Part shown: one piece after another, positions 38,788 through 48,413 of the stretch | Numbering within the stretch: position 1 is the first letter of the stretch | Layout of the letters: every line of letters starts with the position of its first letter | Source of the DNA: Gammaproteobacteria bacterium | Lineage (GTDB): Bacteria > Pseudomonadota > Gammaproteobacteria > Enterobacterales > Alteromonadaceae | DNA: 64,000 bases | Direction of reading: 5' to 3' | Assembly: GCA_018222405.1 (NCBI GenBank) | Contig: JAAFAI010000001.1 | Coordinates: 62,001 to 126,000, forward strand | The notes under the pieces: generated by a model | The model's input: the letters and a program-made list of their open reading frames with translations, nothing else | Told to the model about the DNA's origin: nothing | The model's database searches: none | Made by a program: the position numbers and the translations under genes

Positions 38788-40272
38788 CTACTGATTTACA
38801 TATTGACCTAAATAGTCCAGATGGTGAGGTAATTGTGCAACCCGATTGGCAATCTGCTGGCGGATCTGCGACAAAAATCGGGTGAGTTCGTCATCACTCA
38901 TATTGTTCACAATGGGATGGTACCCCCCCGGCTGTAAACCTTGCCCCAGCATGACCTGCTGCCAGGAGTCTTCAAACAGCTCGTTACGTTCTTTGAGTAC
39001 CCGGCCAGTCTGCGCAAACAGATCGAGTTTTTCCTGCAGCGTGTCGGGTACTGTCATCTGCTGACAGTACTGCCATAGCGGGCTGTCACGACGTTGGGTG
39101 ACCTTGTAGTGGAGGATCACGAAGTCGCGGATACCAATCAGTTCCAGTTCGGCCTGCTTGTTATATTCATGGATATCGCTGGGTTGAATACCGTTATGCG
39201 GGAAAAAATCCAGCAAGCGTAAAATCGCTGATGAAATCAGGTGAATGCTGGTGGACTCCAGCGGCTCCAGGAAACCCGACGACAGCCCAATGGCAACACA
39301 GTTTTTATGCCATTGTTTGCGCCGCTTGCCGGTTCTGAATGAAATCATTTTCGGCTCAGTGAGCGGCTCGGTTTGCAGGCTGGCTAGTAATTGCTCTTCG
39401 GCGTCAGCATGGCTAATGGCATTGCTGGCAAATACGACCCCATTACCTTGCCGGCCAGTCAGTGGAATTCGCCATTGCCAGCCATAGGGTTGTGCGGTTG
39501 AACGGGTAAATGGAAGCGGCGGATGACTATGTTCAGATTGCACGGCAATAGCGCGATCACAGGGTAGCCAGTGCGACCAGTCCTCATAACCGGTATGCAG
39601 CGCCTGCTCAATCAGGCGTCCGCGAAACCCGGTGCAATCGATAAACAGGTCACCGTGCACGATTTCACCCTGGCTGAGTGTGAGAGAGTCTATGTTGCCG
39701 GTGGCCGGGTTGAGCGCCACATCGCTAATAATGCCTTCGATACGTTTTACGCCACGCTGTTCACTGAAACGGCGCAGGTAGCGTGCATAGTTGCCTGCAT
39801 CCAGGTGGTAGGCATAATTCAGGTTTTTGGGTTGGGTATGGGCAAAACGCTCAGCCTTAGCAGCCTGGTGTTCAGGGCAATAATCACCGTAATCATAATG
39901 GATACCTAATTGCCTGCCCCGCAGCCAGAAATGCTGAAATCCGCAGGCCCAGCAATCCTGCCCGGTATGGCCAAAGGCATGGAGGTACTTATGTTCAGCG
40001 TGACGCCAGTTGACAAATTCGATACCGAGCTTAAAAGTAGCCTGGGTAGCGGCCATAAATTCGCGTTCATCAATACCAAGCAGACGGTGGAAATATTGCA
40101 GCGTGGGAATAGTCGCTTCGCCTACACCCACCGTACCAATAGTGTCGGATTCTACCAGCGTAATGTTTAGTTGTTTGCCCAGCGTATGGCTTAGCGCCGC
40201 GGCGGTCATCCAGCCAGCAGTGCCGCCACCGGCAATGACAATGCGTTGTACTTTATCGGGAATGTTTGTCAT
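38788..40272 (-). CDS. Flavin-dependent tryptophan-halogenase homologue, copy 3
   Basis: The 494-residue product has GGGTAGW, K81 in ATFKLGIEF, GWQWRIP (264-270) and E339 in FLEPLEST, so the halogenase residues are complete. It is close to copy 1 (27475) throughout. It is the last gene of the TBDT-sapC-cupin-halogenase operon, its ATG overlapping the cupin stop by 4 bases. The substrate is unknown. The conserved neighbourhood with SapC and the receptor suggests a role linked to the outer membrane or to sensing of the glycan, rather than a secondary-metabolite pathway. Confidence 0.92.
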   Translation of the reverse strand: MTNIPDKVQRIVIAGGGTAGWMTAAALSHTLGKQLNITLVESDTIGTVGVGEATIPTLQYFHRLLGIDEREFMAATQATFKLGIEFVNWRHAEHKYLHAFGHTGQDCWACGFQHFWLRGRQLGIHYDYGDYCPEHQAAKAERFAHTQPKNLNYAYHLDAGNYARYLRRFSEQRGVKRIEGIISDVALNPATGNIDSLTLSQGEIVHGDLFIDCTGFRGRLIEQALHTGYEDWSHWLPCDRAIAVQSEHSHPPLPFTRSTAQPYGWQWRIPLTGRQGNGVVFASNAISHADAEEQLLASLQTEPLTEPKMISFRTGKRRKQWHKNCVAIGLSSGFLEPLESTSIHLISSAILRLLDFFPHNGIQPSDIHEYNKQAELELIGIRDFVILHYKVTQRRDSPLWQYCQQMTVPDTLQEKLDLFAQTGRVLKERNELFEDSWQQVMLGQGLQPGGYHPIVNNMSDDELTRFLSQIRQQIANRVAQLPHHLDYLGQYVNQ

Positions 40273-41291
40273 CGGTTTAACGCCTGAAGTAGCAGACTGC
40301 GCAGACGCCGGGCATTTTCTTCGCCGGGCTGGCCGAGTATGCCTCTGGCCTCTACGGGAATATGGTCGTGTTGCGTGCCATGCTGATTAAAAATGTAATG
40401 GTTGAACATATGCTGCCAGATTTGCTTTTCCGCTGGCGGCAGTCCGCCAATGCTTAGCAGGGCATGTTGCAGGGCATTGATGGGCGCATCCATGTAATCC
40501 GGCGTGGTGCGCCACCAGTAGTTGATCAGCAGATTAAACGGCGCAAGCGCTTCAACCTCGTGCCACCACATGCTGGGGATAAACAATGCATCGCCCGCCT
40601 CCAACTCAGCAATCTGCATGTGGGCCATTGCCAGACGAAAGCGCGGAAAACGTTGTTCATCAATATCGTGCAAATCTACCAGACTGACCGGCTGGCCGGA
40701 GGGTGTATTATCGAGGGGGCCGATATAAAGATTAGGCGTCTGATCCGGCGGAAACAGCGTAAAGCGACGCCGACCTGCTACGCAGCACGCGATGTTCAGG
40801 GGCAGGTCCTGATGGATGGCTACGCGGGTCTTATTACCTACCCATAAGCCGTTTCGCGGTTGCGCGTGGGGTACAGGTACCTTGGGGTTTTGAGTTTCAA
40901 AGCCAGGCAGGTACTGCTGTAAATGAGTGCCACCGATAAAAATAGACGGCGGCGAAGACATCAATAGCGTATCAAGTAACTTACGCAGTATTAAGCCCAG
41001 ATCGGCGGCAACTTTCTCAAAATTAAAGCCACTCATATCGTTATTGTAAAAAAAGCGCCCGTTAATGTCGGGGGCGCCGAAGAAGAAGCCCAGCGGCTCA
41101 CCGGTGTAGAATTTGAGTAAATGCTGACACAGGTCGTCTGCACTTTGTTTACCGCACTGCACCGCCTGCCAGTGGTTGATATAGCCACTGAGTTTTACTG
41201 GTTGCTGGCTGGTTAGCAGCCAGTCGGGGAGTTTACTGCCGGGCGTTAAGGTAATGCTTTGGCAGTGACGGCCTGAATCAACTGCCGGCAC
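40269..41291 (-). CDS. Cupin_8/JmjC-like protein
   Basis: About 340 residues. The cupin-like iron-binding motif is visible as HQDLPLNIACCVAGRRRFTLFPP (HxD), and the distal histidine as FIPSMWWHEVEAL. The family includes Fe(II)/2-oxoglutarate hydroxylases such as FIH-like proteins. The frame is open from a TTG at 41315; GTG 41291 is preferred, with AGAGGG 9 bases upstream. It overlaps the SapC 3' end by 14 bases and the halogenase start by 4, so translation is coupled. Role unknown, but the sapC-cupin-halogenase order recurs in other bacteria. Confidence 0.85.
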   Translation of the reverse strand: MPAVDSGRHCQSITLTPGSKLPDWLLTSQQPVKLSGYINHWQAVQCGKQSADDLCQHLLKFYTGEPLGFFFGAPDINGRFFYNNDMSGFNFEKVAADLGLILRKLLDTLLMSSPPSIFIGGTHLQQYLPGFETQNPKVPVPHAQPRNGLWVGNKTRVAIHQDLPLNIACCVAGRRRFTLFPPDQTPNLYIGPLDNTPSGQPVSLVDLHDIDEQRFPRFRLAMAHMQIAELEAGDALFIPSMWWHEVEALAPFNLLINYWWRTTPDYMDAPINALQHALLSIGGLPPAEKQIWQHMFNHYIFNQHGTQHDHIPVEARGILGQPGEENARRLRSLLLQALNR

Positions 41292-42006
41292 CGACTTGTG
41301 CCCTCTTGCGTTCAATTAAATCTGTAAAGTTAGCCTGGCTGGCAAGTACAAAATGGATCAGCTGTAACATGCCGCTATGATGCAAACGCAGTACCGCGTT
41401 ATCGTCTAATTCGCGCAATTTATCTTCGTTGATGGTGTAGTAACCGGCAAGACGGTGTTTTTCGGTGCCATCCAGGCTGATATCTAAAAAGAAGCTCTCC
41501 AACAAGTCATGCTCAATCAGAGCCTGGTGGAAAGCCGCGGTTTCTGCTTCCCGCTCTCGAATGGCGTTTAATATATTGGTAACTTGTTGTAAATACTCGC
41601 TGTGTCCACCGTGAGGTAAGAACAGTGGTTCTCCTTCAACCTCGCTGACCTTGGGGCTGTCCAGATCAACCAGCAGTACTGGTTGCGATTCGCCCTGTTC
41701 ATTCGGGCCGCGCATGCCAATTAAAAAAGGCTGGCGTTCGATCATCAATGGCACGTAGCTGGCATCCCAACCGGCCTCGGTGAGATACAGGTTTTCGTTT
41801 TGTTGCAGGCCGAGCAGTGCCACGGCATGAAAGGATTGTTTTTGTTCATCCTTGTAAAACACGATGGGGTATTCGTGCTGCAAACGACGAAACTCAAAAG
41901 GCAACGCCAGGGTGATCATTAACGATTCATTAAGCGCCGGCGTGTGCTGGCGGACAATGCGTAAATCTTTGTGGGCAATATTATTCAGAGCGACCGGGTT
42001 AGCCAT
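41278..42006 (-). CDS. sapC: SapC-family protein
   Basis: The 242-residue product matches the SapC family, named from Campylobacter surface-layer export genes: N-terminal ALPFEFRRLQHEYPIVF and central FLIGMR...VLLVDLDSPKVSEVEGEPLFLPHGGHSEYL. No signal peptide is obvious and it may be cytoplasmic. A strong AAGGAG site precedes the ATG. It sits between the TonB receptor and the cupin gene. The function of this family in glycan loci is not established. Confidence 0.88.
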   Translation of the reverse strand: MANPVALNNIAHKDLRIVRQHTPALNESLMITLALPFEFRRLQHEYPIVFYKDEQKQSFHAVALLGLQQNENLYLTEAGWDASYVPLMIERQPFLIGMRGPNEQGESQPVLLVDLDSPKVSEVEGEPLFLPHGGHSEYLQQVTNILNAIREREAETAAFHQALIEHDLLESFFLDISLDGTEKHRLAGYYTINEDKLRELDDNAVLRLHHSGMLQLIHFVLASQANFTDLIERKRAQVGAGS

Positions 42007-42125
42007 ATCTGCTCCTTGTTGTTATTGATAAGACACTATACCGAAAAAACCACACCAGGAGTAAGACGCGTAAAAAGCATAAAACGCGAGTTACTCAAGG
42101 TGCAGTCACGGGTAATGATTACGGC

Positions 42126-45104
42126 TTAAAATGTATAACGCATACCCAGGTTATACCGCGGCGAAGACTGCCTTAAGTTAATCAGCATTTGCTCGTGTCG
42201 ACCGTGCTGGCGCTGATACTCGTTGGTCAGGTTGATGCCTTCGGCGAACACCGCCAGGTTTTCGGTTACGTTGTAACTGACGTTAACATCCCACTGACCA
42301 TAGGCTTCGGTGTAGACCGGGTTGTCGCCGGAGCCATCACCAATCCAGGCCAGAAACTTGTCGCGCCAGTTGTAGGCAATCCGTACCGATAACTCATCGT
42401 TCTCATAGAAGGCGATAAAGTTGGCGGAGTCAGATAAACCGGTTAACGCGTACTGCGGCTCCAGGGAGGCATTGTCGTAATACAGATCGCCATCTACCAG
42501 GGTGCCATTAACGTTTACACCAAAACCGGAATCCCAGAACATATGCTGTACTGCCACTTCCCAGCCATGCACGTTGTTATCTCGCTGGTTGTAAGGGATG
42601 GTGATCTCAAACTGGGCCAGTTCGTCTTCCGGGCTGGCGTCAATTACCACATCGCCATGCTCGTTAGGATAGACGTTGGGGTCGCTGTCCAGGTAGTTAT
42701 CCAGAATGTACTGACGAATTTCGCCGTTACCGGTAAAGCCGGCAGCGCGCGCAGCATCTGCTCTTGGGCCCTGAGCCGGGTTACGCAGGCCAAAGGCCGT
42801 TTCGGTAATGGTGCGGCGACCCACAAAATTTTCTACGTCTTTGTTAAACCAGCCAATGGCCGCATAACTTGCTTCTTCGTAGTACCACTCAAGCGACAGG
42901 TCGTAATTGGTTGACTCCAGTGGCAGCAAGGCCGGGTTACCCCGTGAGCCGGAACCCTGAATGGTCGTGATCTGACCGCCCAGGGTCTTACCGCCCTGCA
43001 TATCACCGTAGCTTGGCCGTGAAATGGTTTTGCTGTAGGACGCGCGGGCAACAATATCGTCGGTCAGCTCAACCTTAAAGTCGATGCTTGGCAACAAATT
43101 GTCGTAGTCGCCGTATTCGTCGGTAAATACTGAGTCACCAGTAGGCTGTAAGACCAGTTCATTGGTACTACTCCAGGAAATGCCATCGTAACTGGGCACC
43201 AGTGCTGAGGCATGGGTGTCGGTTTTCTCATAGCGTAAACCGGTAACAATGTTGGCCGGCATGTCGCCAATATCAAATACCAGGTTTGCCTGAACATAGG
43301 CCGAGGTCATTTCTTCGTCGGTGTAGCGGTCTGTCGTATAGTTGGTGCCACCACAGAAACGCGGTCCACAAGGCCATTCTACGTCGTTTTCATTGTAGAA
43401 ATTCGCCGCCGTGAAGTTGGCTATCTGGACGAAATCCCAATCGATAAAATACGGTTCAAGATCCGGATCACTATGACCGGGAATATTATCGAACATGGCG
43501 GACAATGAACGCTGGGTAAACCAGCTGTCTTCCCAGTCTTCCGGCTCACCAACACCGCTCCAGGTACCCCGTGTGGCGCTGGCATATTTGGAGTGGTTAT
43601 TGGTTTCTGTACGGGCAATACCGAAATCGATACTTTCAATAAAGCCGGTGTCAAACGTGTAGGTACCACTGGCCTGGAACTGTTCCAGATCGGTGCGTTC
43701 ATGGTTGTTACCAAAATTACTGCCGGCACCTATCATATCGGCCGGCTCAAAACCGTCTACCCCTTCCGGATATTCAATACTAAGAACAGGAAGAACTTGC
43801 GAGAAATCAACGGTAGTACGAATACGGTTGTTGGAGATCATCGCCAGTGAGCCCCAGCTGCCATACGGGCTGTTAGGTTCGTGCCTGGCTGAGGCTGTAT
43901 GGTAGTCGAATTCCAGGAACAGGTTGTCGCTGAGCTGATATTCCAGGTTCAGACCAAGGGAGTTATTGGTATTTTTGGTGGCCGAGAAGCCACGACCAGA
44001 GTTAATACCGATGCCCTCACCGCGCTGCACGTCATCGCTATAATTATCGGTATCCTGATACTGGATAGGATAAGCCACCCCTTCGCTATTAGGCTCCGAC
44101 CACACCATGGTGGCGTTGTTATAATTGAACGAGAACCAGGTCGACATATCGGTTAATTCACGATCGATACTGCGCTCTGAGTAGGTGTAGTCCAGCCGGG
44201 CTTTAAGCTTGTCGGTAGCCTGATATTCCAGGGTAAGCTGGCCATTGATACGGGTTCGGTAAGCTTCGTTAAACTGATAGACCAGGTTTTGTGGGACCGC
44301 ATACGTCACCCCGTCGGCGGGCTTGTTTAAATAGGAATTATCCGGGTCTTCGGCGGGCAGATTTCCCCAGCCGCCTTCATCCTGACCGGAAATAAACGAG
44401 CGCCAGCCAGCGCCTACCGAAGCATTGCTGTTGCCGCTGTCGCGTTTTTGGTAACTGCCGGTTAAAGACACGCCAAATTTATCGTCCAGAAAAGTCTCTG
44501 AATAAAGGCCAGAGAGTTCTGGTGTCCAGGTATCGCCGCGTTGGGTTGAGTCATCGTTGACGGCCTTAAAACCAATACTGGCCTGGCGACCAGGAGTAGC
44601 CAACGGGCGCGGTGTAATAATATTAATGGTGCCGCCCAGACCGCCGGTAGCGATGGAGGCACGCCCGGTTTTATAGACTTCAACTGCACTGACGCCTTCC
44701 GAGGCGAGATCGGCAAAGTCAAAGGAGCGGGTAGGTGTTGGCATCTGACGGCCATTTAACAGTACCAGGTTTCTGTCGGCGCCAAAGCCGCGGATGGTCA
44801 CGCGACTACCCTCGCCGTCTGAACGGTCGATGGATACACCGGTGATCCGTTGTAAGGATTCTGCTAAGTTAGTATCCGGAAACTTACCAATATCTTCAGC
44901 CGAAATAGCTTCGATAACCCCATCACCAGACCGTTTAATATCCATAGCGCGGATCATACTGCCGCGGATACCACTAACCTCGATTATTTCAACGGTATCG
45001 TCAGTGGTTTGTTGTTGTGCCTGAGTGGTAGAGATCATCGCCGAACTTAATACCAGCGACACCGATAAGGCGACCTGGCTTTTGGTAAAGGGGCGAGTTT
45101 TCAT
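42126..45104 (-). CDS. TonB-dependent receptor (Xanthomonas/Caulobacter type), region 2
   Basis: About 992 residues. ATG 45104 is preferred to 45161 because GGGAG lies 6 bases upstream and a signal peptide (ALSVSLVLSSAMISTTQA) then starts the protein. The plug domain follows (GVIEAISAEDIGKFPDTNLAESLQRITGVSIDR, then RGFGADRNLVLLNGRQMP), then a 22-strand-type barrel ending in RYNLGMRYTF. It would bind and import an oligosaccharide through the outer membrane with TonB energy. First gene of a four-gene operon, with two GAACGTTC sites 145-173 bp upstream. Confidence 0.93.
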   Translation of the reverse strand: MKTRPFTKSQVALSVSLVLSSAMISTTQAQQQTTDDTVEIIEVSGIRGSMIRAMDIKRSGDGVIEAISAEDIGKFPDTNLAESLQRITGVSIDRSDGEGSRVTIRGFGADRNLVLLNGRQMPTPTRSFDFADLASEGVSAVEVYKTGRASIATGGLGGTINIITPRPLATPGRQASIGFKAVNDDSTQRGDTWTPELSGLYSETFLDDKFGVSLTGSYQKRDSGNSNASVGAGWRSFISGQDEGGWGNLPAEDPDNSYLNKPADGVTYAVPQNLVYQFNEAYRTRINGQLTLEYQATDKLKARLDYTYSERSIDRELTDMSTWFSFNYNNATMVWSEPNSEGVAYPIQYQDTDNYSDDVQRGEGIGINSGRGFSATKNTNNSLGLNLEYQLSDNLFLEFDYHTASARHEPNSPYGSWGSLAMISNNRIRTTVDFSQVLPVLSIEYPEGVDGFEPADMIGAGSNFGNNHERTDLEQFQASGTYTFDTGFIESIDFGIARTETNNHSKYASATRGTWSGVGEPEDWEDSWFTQRSLSAMFDNIPGHSDPDLEPYFIDWDFVQIANFTAANFYNENDVEWPCGPRFCGGTNYTTDRYTDEEMTSAYVQANLVFDIGDMPANIVTGLRYEKTDTHASALVPSYDGISWSSTNELVLQPTGDSVFTDEYGDYDNLLPSIDFKVELTDDIVARASYSKTISRPSYGDMQGGKTLGGQITTIQGSGSRGNPALLPLESTNYDLSLEWYYEEASYAAIGWFNKDVENFVGRRTITETAFGLRNPAQGPRADAARAAGFTGNGEIRQYILDNYLDSDPNVYPNEHGDVVIDASPEDELAQFEITIPYNQRDNNVHGWEVAVQHMFWDSGFGVNVNGTLVDGDLYYDNASLEPQYALTGLSDSANFIAFYENDELSVRIAYNWRDKFLAWIGDGSGDNPVYTEAYGQWDVNVSYNVTENLAVFAEGINLTNEYQRQHGRHEQMLINLRQSSPRYNLGMRYTF

Positions 45105-45248
45105 TATTTTCTCCCTTGCGCTAGCTTGGTTGTTGTGCTCGTGTTGTATGCAACTGCTCAACTTTTCATTAACATCTTTGAAAAGTATGGCGAAGCCTAA
45201 CGCCGGGCTGAGCGGATGTCGTTTTAATCACTCTGGATCCGTAAATAC

Positions 45249-45277
45249 GAACGTTCTGATTCTCGACACGAACGTTC
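45249..45277 (-). promoter_or_regulatory. Tandem GAACGTTC operators upstream of the TonB receptor
   Basis: The 13-mer ACGAACGTTCTGA occurs twice, its GAACGTTC cores at 45249-45256 and 45270-45277. The 21-bp period equals two helical turns, the usual spacing of AraC-family direct repeats. The rest of this 392-bp gap (45105-45496) holds no gene; see also the palindrome at 45462. Confidence 0.65.
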
Positions 45278-45461
45278 TGAACTTCTCAAGCTTATGATAT
45301 TAAATGGTTTATATTTATTTTTGAGTGGCAGGATAAAGTGGCCTGAAAGTGTATTATCCGGGCAAACAGGGGCATGGATCAGTGGTTCATTGACAGCGAG
45401 TGGCGCGGTTGAGATAACAATGTTAAAGAAAGGGGAATAATCGTGGGCAGTTTGCATGTCA

Positions 45462-45475
45462 GGTTACCGGTAACC
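45462..45475. promoter_or_regulatory. 14-bp perfect palindrome downstream of GH3
   Basis: GGTTACCGGTAACC lies 22 bases past the GH3 stop. It has no T tract, so it could be an operator or a weak transcript-end hairpin. Confidence 0.35.
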
Positions 45476-45496
45476 CGGCAACCTGTGAACAGAGGC

Positions 45497-48076
45497 TTAC
45501 TGACAGTCAATAGTGGCAGACGTTGCAGCGTCTGGTTGTAGCCTGACATTGGCTACCGACAGTGTAACTGCACCTGCAGACTCCAGCATAAACGGTGCGG
45601 TGATACTGTTTAACTCGGCGCCAGCATTCACTAAACACTGTAAATCAACCGAAACTTCATGCCATTCATTGCGAGGAAGGCCTGTCAGCGTCGATTGAAT
45701 ATCCACGCTGCCGCGACAGTCATCACCGCAGAGCATGCCCAGGGCCACAGAACTATCGGGAGCCTGTGATACCTTAATATCAAGAGTCAGCGCACTGTGA
45801 CTTGCAAGGTACTCTGCAATGGTTTTGGGTTCACTCCATCCCAGATAAGCCCGGGCAAGACTATTACCCTGCCAGGTAAGTTCGCGGGCATCTTCCTGAA
45901 CCGCCATATTCTCGGTTCTGAGCGTCAGGTTATCAGAGCCCTGGGTGGTAACCACGCTGGTGGCAACCGGTACTGCCCAGCTCGCCCTATCGCCTAAAAA
46001 GAAGGCCAGGTCAGCTTGTGCTACCGTACGAAAAAGCGCCATCGGTTGGCTGTAGTCTTTCACCAGAGGGTGGGCGGGCACTTCGTTAAGAGCCAGACTG
46101 AGCGTACTTTTATCACCGTAAGACAGGCCAAAACCGTATTCAAATAAGGGAGCGTAGGGCTTATCGCCTTTATTTAACACCACCTGATCGTCCAGTGCCG
46201 GCCACGAGTAGGAAAGTTTGCCGGTAAAGTCGTGCTGTACATTGCCGTTGCTATCAGTAAATAACACGTCGGCAACTCCGCTGCCTTCTGAGCCGGGTAG
46301 CCAGGCCACTACAAAGGCATCAGAAGCATTTAATTCGGCATTAACCCATAATGGGCGGCCGGTTAAAAATACAGAAACTACCGGGATCCCCTGCGCTTTA
46401 AGGCGTTTGAGTAATGCCAGGTCGCGCTTATTGCCGCGCTGGTATTCAATACTTTCAATGTCACCTGCCCCTTCTGCGTAGGGGTTTTCGCCAAAAACTA
46501 CAATCGCCACATCGGGGACTTGCTGAAAGGTACCGTCAGGTGCCAATTCGGCGCGGCCGCCGGCCTTCTCAACCTGAGCCTGAATACCGTCGAATATTGA
46601 ACTGCCACCCGGAAAATCGGCGTTTTGATTGCCGGTGCCTTGCCATGAAATCGTCCAGCCACCGGACTGCTTACCAATGTTGTCGGCGCCTGACCCGGCA
46701 ACCAGCACGTTCTGAGTCGGAGCCAGAGGCAGTAATTGTTGATGGTTTTTGAGTAATACCAGTGATTTGCGCACTGCCTCACGGGCAATTTTACGATGTG
46801 TATCACCGCCGATCAGTGCTTGTTCACCGGCAATACCGCGCGCTTTCGGTGTAACACCAGCAAATAAACCCGCGCGAAACTTGACCCGTAATATACGCCG
46901 AACTGCATCGTCGAGACGGCTCATGCCAATTTCACCACTGTTCACCTGGGCCACGGTATTGTGAAACATGGCTTGCCAGTTGGTGGGGACCATAATGATG
47001 TCAACCCCGGCGTTAATTACCTGTGCACAGCTACTGTTACTGCAACCGGGAACCTGGCCGTGGCCATCCCAGTCGCCAACCACTAAGCCATCGAATCCCA
47101 TCTGGTTTTTCAATATATCAGTGAGCATGGTCTGATTGCCATGCATCTTAGTACCGTGCCAGCTGTTGAACGACGCCATAATGGTTTGTACGCCCGCTTC
47201 AATGGCGGCTATATATCCCTGAGCGTGGATGTTGATGAGTTCCTGCTCCGACGCAAGGTTGTTGCCCTGATCAATGCCGTGCTGAGTGCCACCGTCACCC
47301 AGAAAATGCTTTGCGGTAGCAATTGCCTTGTGATCATTCAAAAAGCTCTCGCCGGGCACGCCCTGAATACCTCGGACCATAGCAGAGGCATAGTCACGTA
47401 CTAAGGCAGGATCCTCTGAGTAGCCCTCATAGGTACGCCCCCAGCGGTCATCGCGAACAACCGCCACGGTAGGCGCAAACAGCCAGTCAATACCGGTTAC
47501 GCGCACTGCGGTTGCGGTAGCAGCACCGATTTGTTCCATCAGTTCAGCATCATGCATGGCGCCAAGGCCAATATTGTGCGGAAAAATGGTCGCGCCAATT
47601 ACGTTATTGTGGCCGTGAACCGCGTCTGTTCCCCACATGGTGGGAATAGTACTGCCATCGAGCGTATCATCTACCGAAGCCGCGTACATCTTATCGGCTA
47701 ACGTCACCCAGTCTTCCATGCTGGCGTACTTGTCATTATTAGGAAATGCGCCGCCGCCATTCAGGTAGGAGCCAAACCCATACTCGCGCATCTCAGCTAC
47801 GGTAAAGTCGCGGATCTCTGGTTGTATCATCTGCGCCACTTTTTGCTCAATGGTCATGGTAGTGAGCAAGGTATTGATTTGCGCTTCGGTGTGCGGATCC
47901 TGGCTAACCGGGCTGGTAACTTTTGGCCACTTGTGCGGATGAAGCTGCCCTACAGAGGGATTCTCCGGAGGTGAGGAAGACGGCGAACAAGCCGATATTG
48001 CCAGTAACAGGCTCGCGGCGATAACACCTTGTGTAAGCGATGCTGTTGCCAAAATATGCTCCTTAAATTTTATCAT
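45497..48076 (-). CDS. GH3 beta-glucosidase lipoprotein with ExoP-like C-terminus
   Basis: The 859-residue product has lipobox AISAC (Cys30). The GH3 N-terminal TIM barrel (about 60-400) carries KH at 256-257 in TAKHFLGDGGTQ and nucleophile D335 in VVGDWDGHG, followed by the GH3 C-terminal sandwich (FVVAWLPGSEGSGVADVLF...). The final about 170 residues resemble the ExoP-type galactose-binding-like module of gluco-1,3/1,4-beta-glucosidases. It would release glucose from oligosaccharides in the periplasm. It is divergent from the AraC-type regulator, with GAACGTTC 99 bp upstream. Confidence 0.92.
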   Translation of the reverse strand: MIKFKEHILATASLTQGVIAASLLLAISACSPSSSPPENPSVGQLHPHKWPKVTSPVSQDPHTEAQINTLLTTMTIEQKVAQMIQPEIRDFTVAEMREYGFGSYLNGGGAFPNNDKYASMEDWVTLADKMYAASVDDTLDGSTIPTMWGTDAVHGHNNVIGATIFPHNIGLGAMHDAELMEQIGAATATAVRVTGIDWLFAPTVAVVRDDRWGRTYEGYSEDPALVRDYASAMVRGIQGVPGESFLNDHKAIATAKHFLGDGGTQHGIDQGNNLASEQELINIHAQGYIAAIEAGVQTIMASFNSWHGTKMHGNQTMLTDILKNQMGFDGLVVGDWDGHGQVPGCSNSSCAQVINAGVDIIMVPTNWQAMFHNTVAQVNSGEIGMSRLDDAVRRILRVKFRAGLFAGVTPKARGIAGEQALIGGDTHRKIAREAVRKSLVLLKNHQQLLPLAPTQNVLVAGSGADNIGKQSGGWTISWQGTGNQNADFPGGSSIFDGIQAQVEKAGGRAELAPDGTFQQVPDVAIVVFGENPYAEGAGDIESIEYQRGNKRDLALLKRLKAQGIPVVSVFLTGRPLWVNAELNASDAFVVAWLPGSEGSGVADVLFTDSNGNVQHDFTGKLSYSWPALDDQVVLNKGDKPYAPLFEYGFGLSYGDKSTLSLALNEVPAHPLVKDYSQPMALFRTVAQADLAFFLGDRASWAVPVATSVVTTQGSDNLTLRTENMAVQEDARELTWQGNSLARAYLGWSEPKTIAEYLASHSALTLDIKVSQAPDSSVALGMLCGDDCRGSVDIQSTLTGLPRNEWHEVSVDLQCLVNAGAELNSITAPFMLESAGAVTLSVANVRLQPDAATSATIDCQ

Positions 48077-48413
48077 TGAAATGTGAATGCTGCGCTCACA
48101 GCGTTAAAAGAGGCTAAGCAGTGTAGGGGGTCGCGCACGGGAAGTCGTTTACAGGGGAGTGGTTGGCGTAACTCGAACGTTCTTTTTTGGGAAGAACTGG
48201 TAACACTATGAATATTATAAGTTTTTAGTGTTGGGTGCGGGCGATGAAAGTGCCTTTGGTTAGAGCCGGTTATGCCACAATAGCGCAGCTAGCGCTTAGG
48301 CGAACGTTCGTCTCGGCGATTCCGGCTGTTTTATGTGTTTGATTTCAGCAGGGAGAGTCGATAATATTCCGATCTCTTAACACAATAATAACAAGCTTCG
48401 GGCGCTGCACAGA
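48077..48413. promoter_or_regulatory. Divergent control region of GH3 and the AraC-type regulator
   Basis: The 337-bp gap holds an exact GAACGTTC at 48175-48182, with a degenerate GAACTGGT at 48194, and a 10-bp palindrome CGAACGTTCG at 48301-48310. The sites lie 99 bp from the GH3 start and about 104 bp from the regulator start. No gene is seen. Confidence 0.6.
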
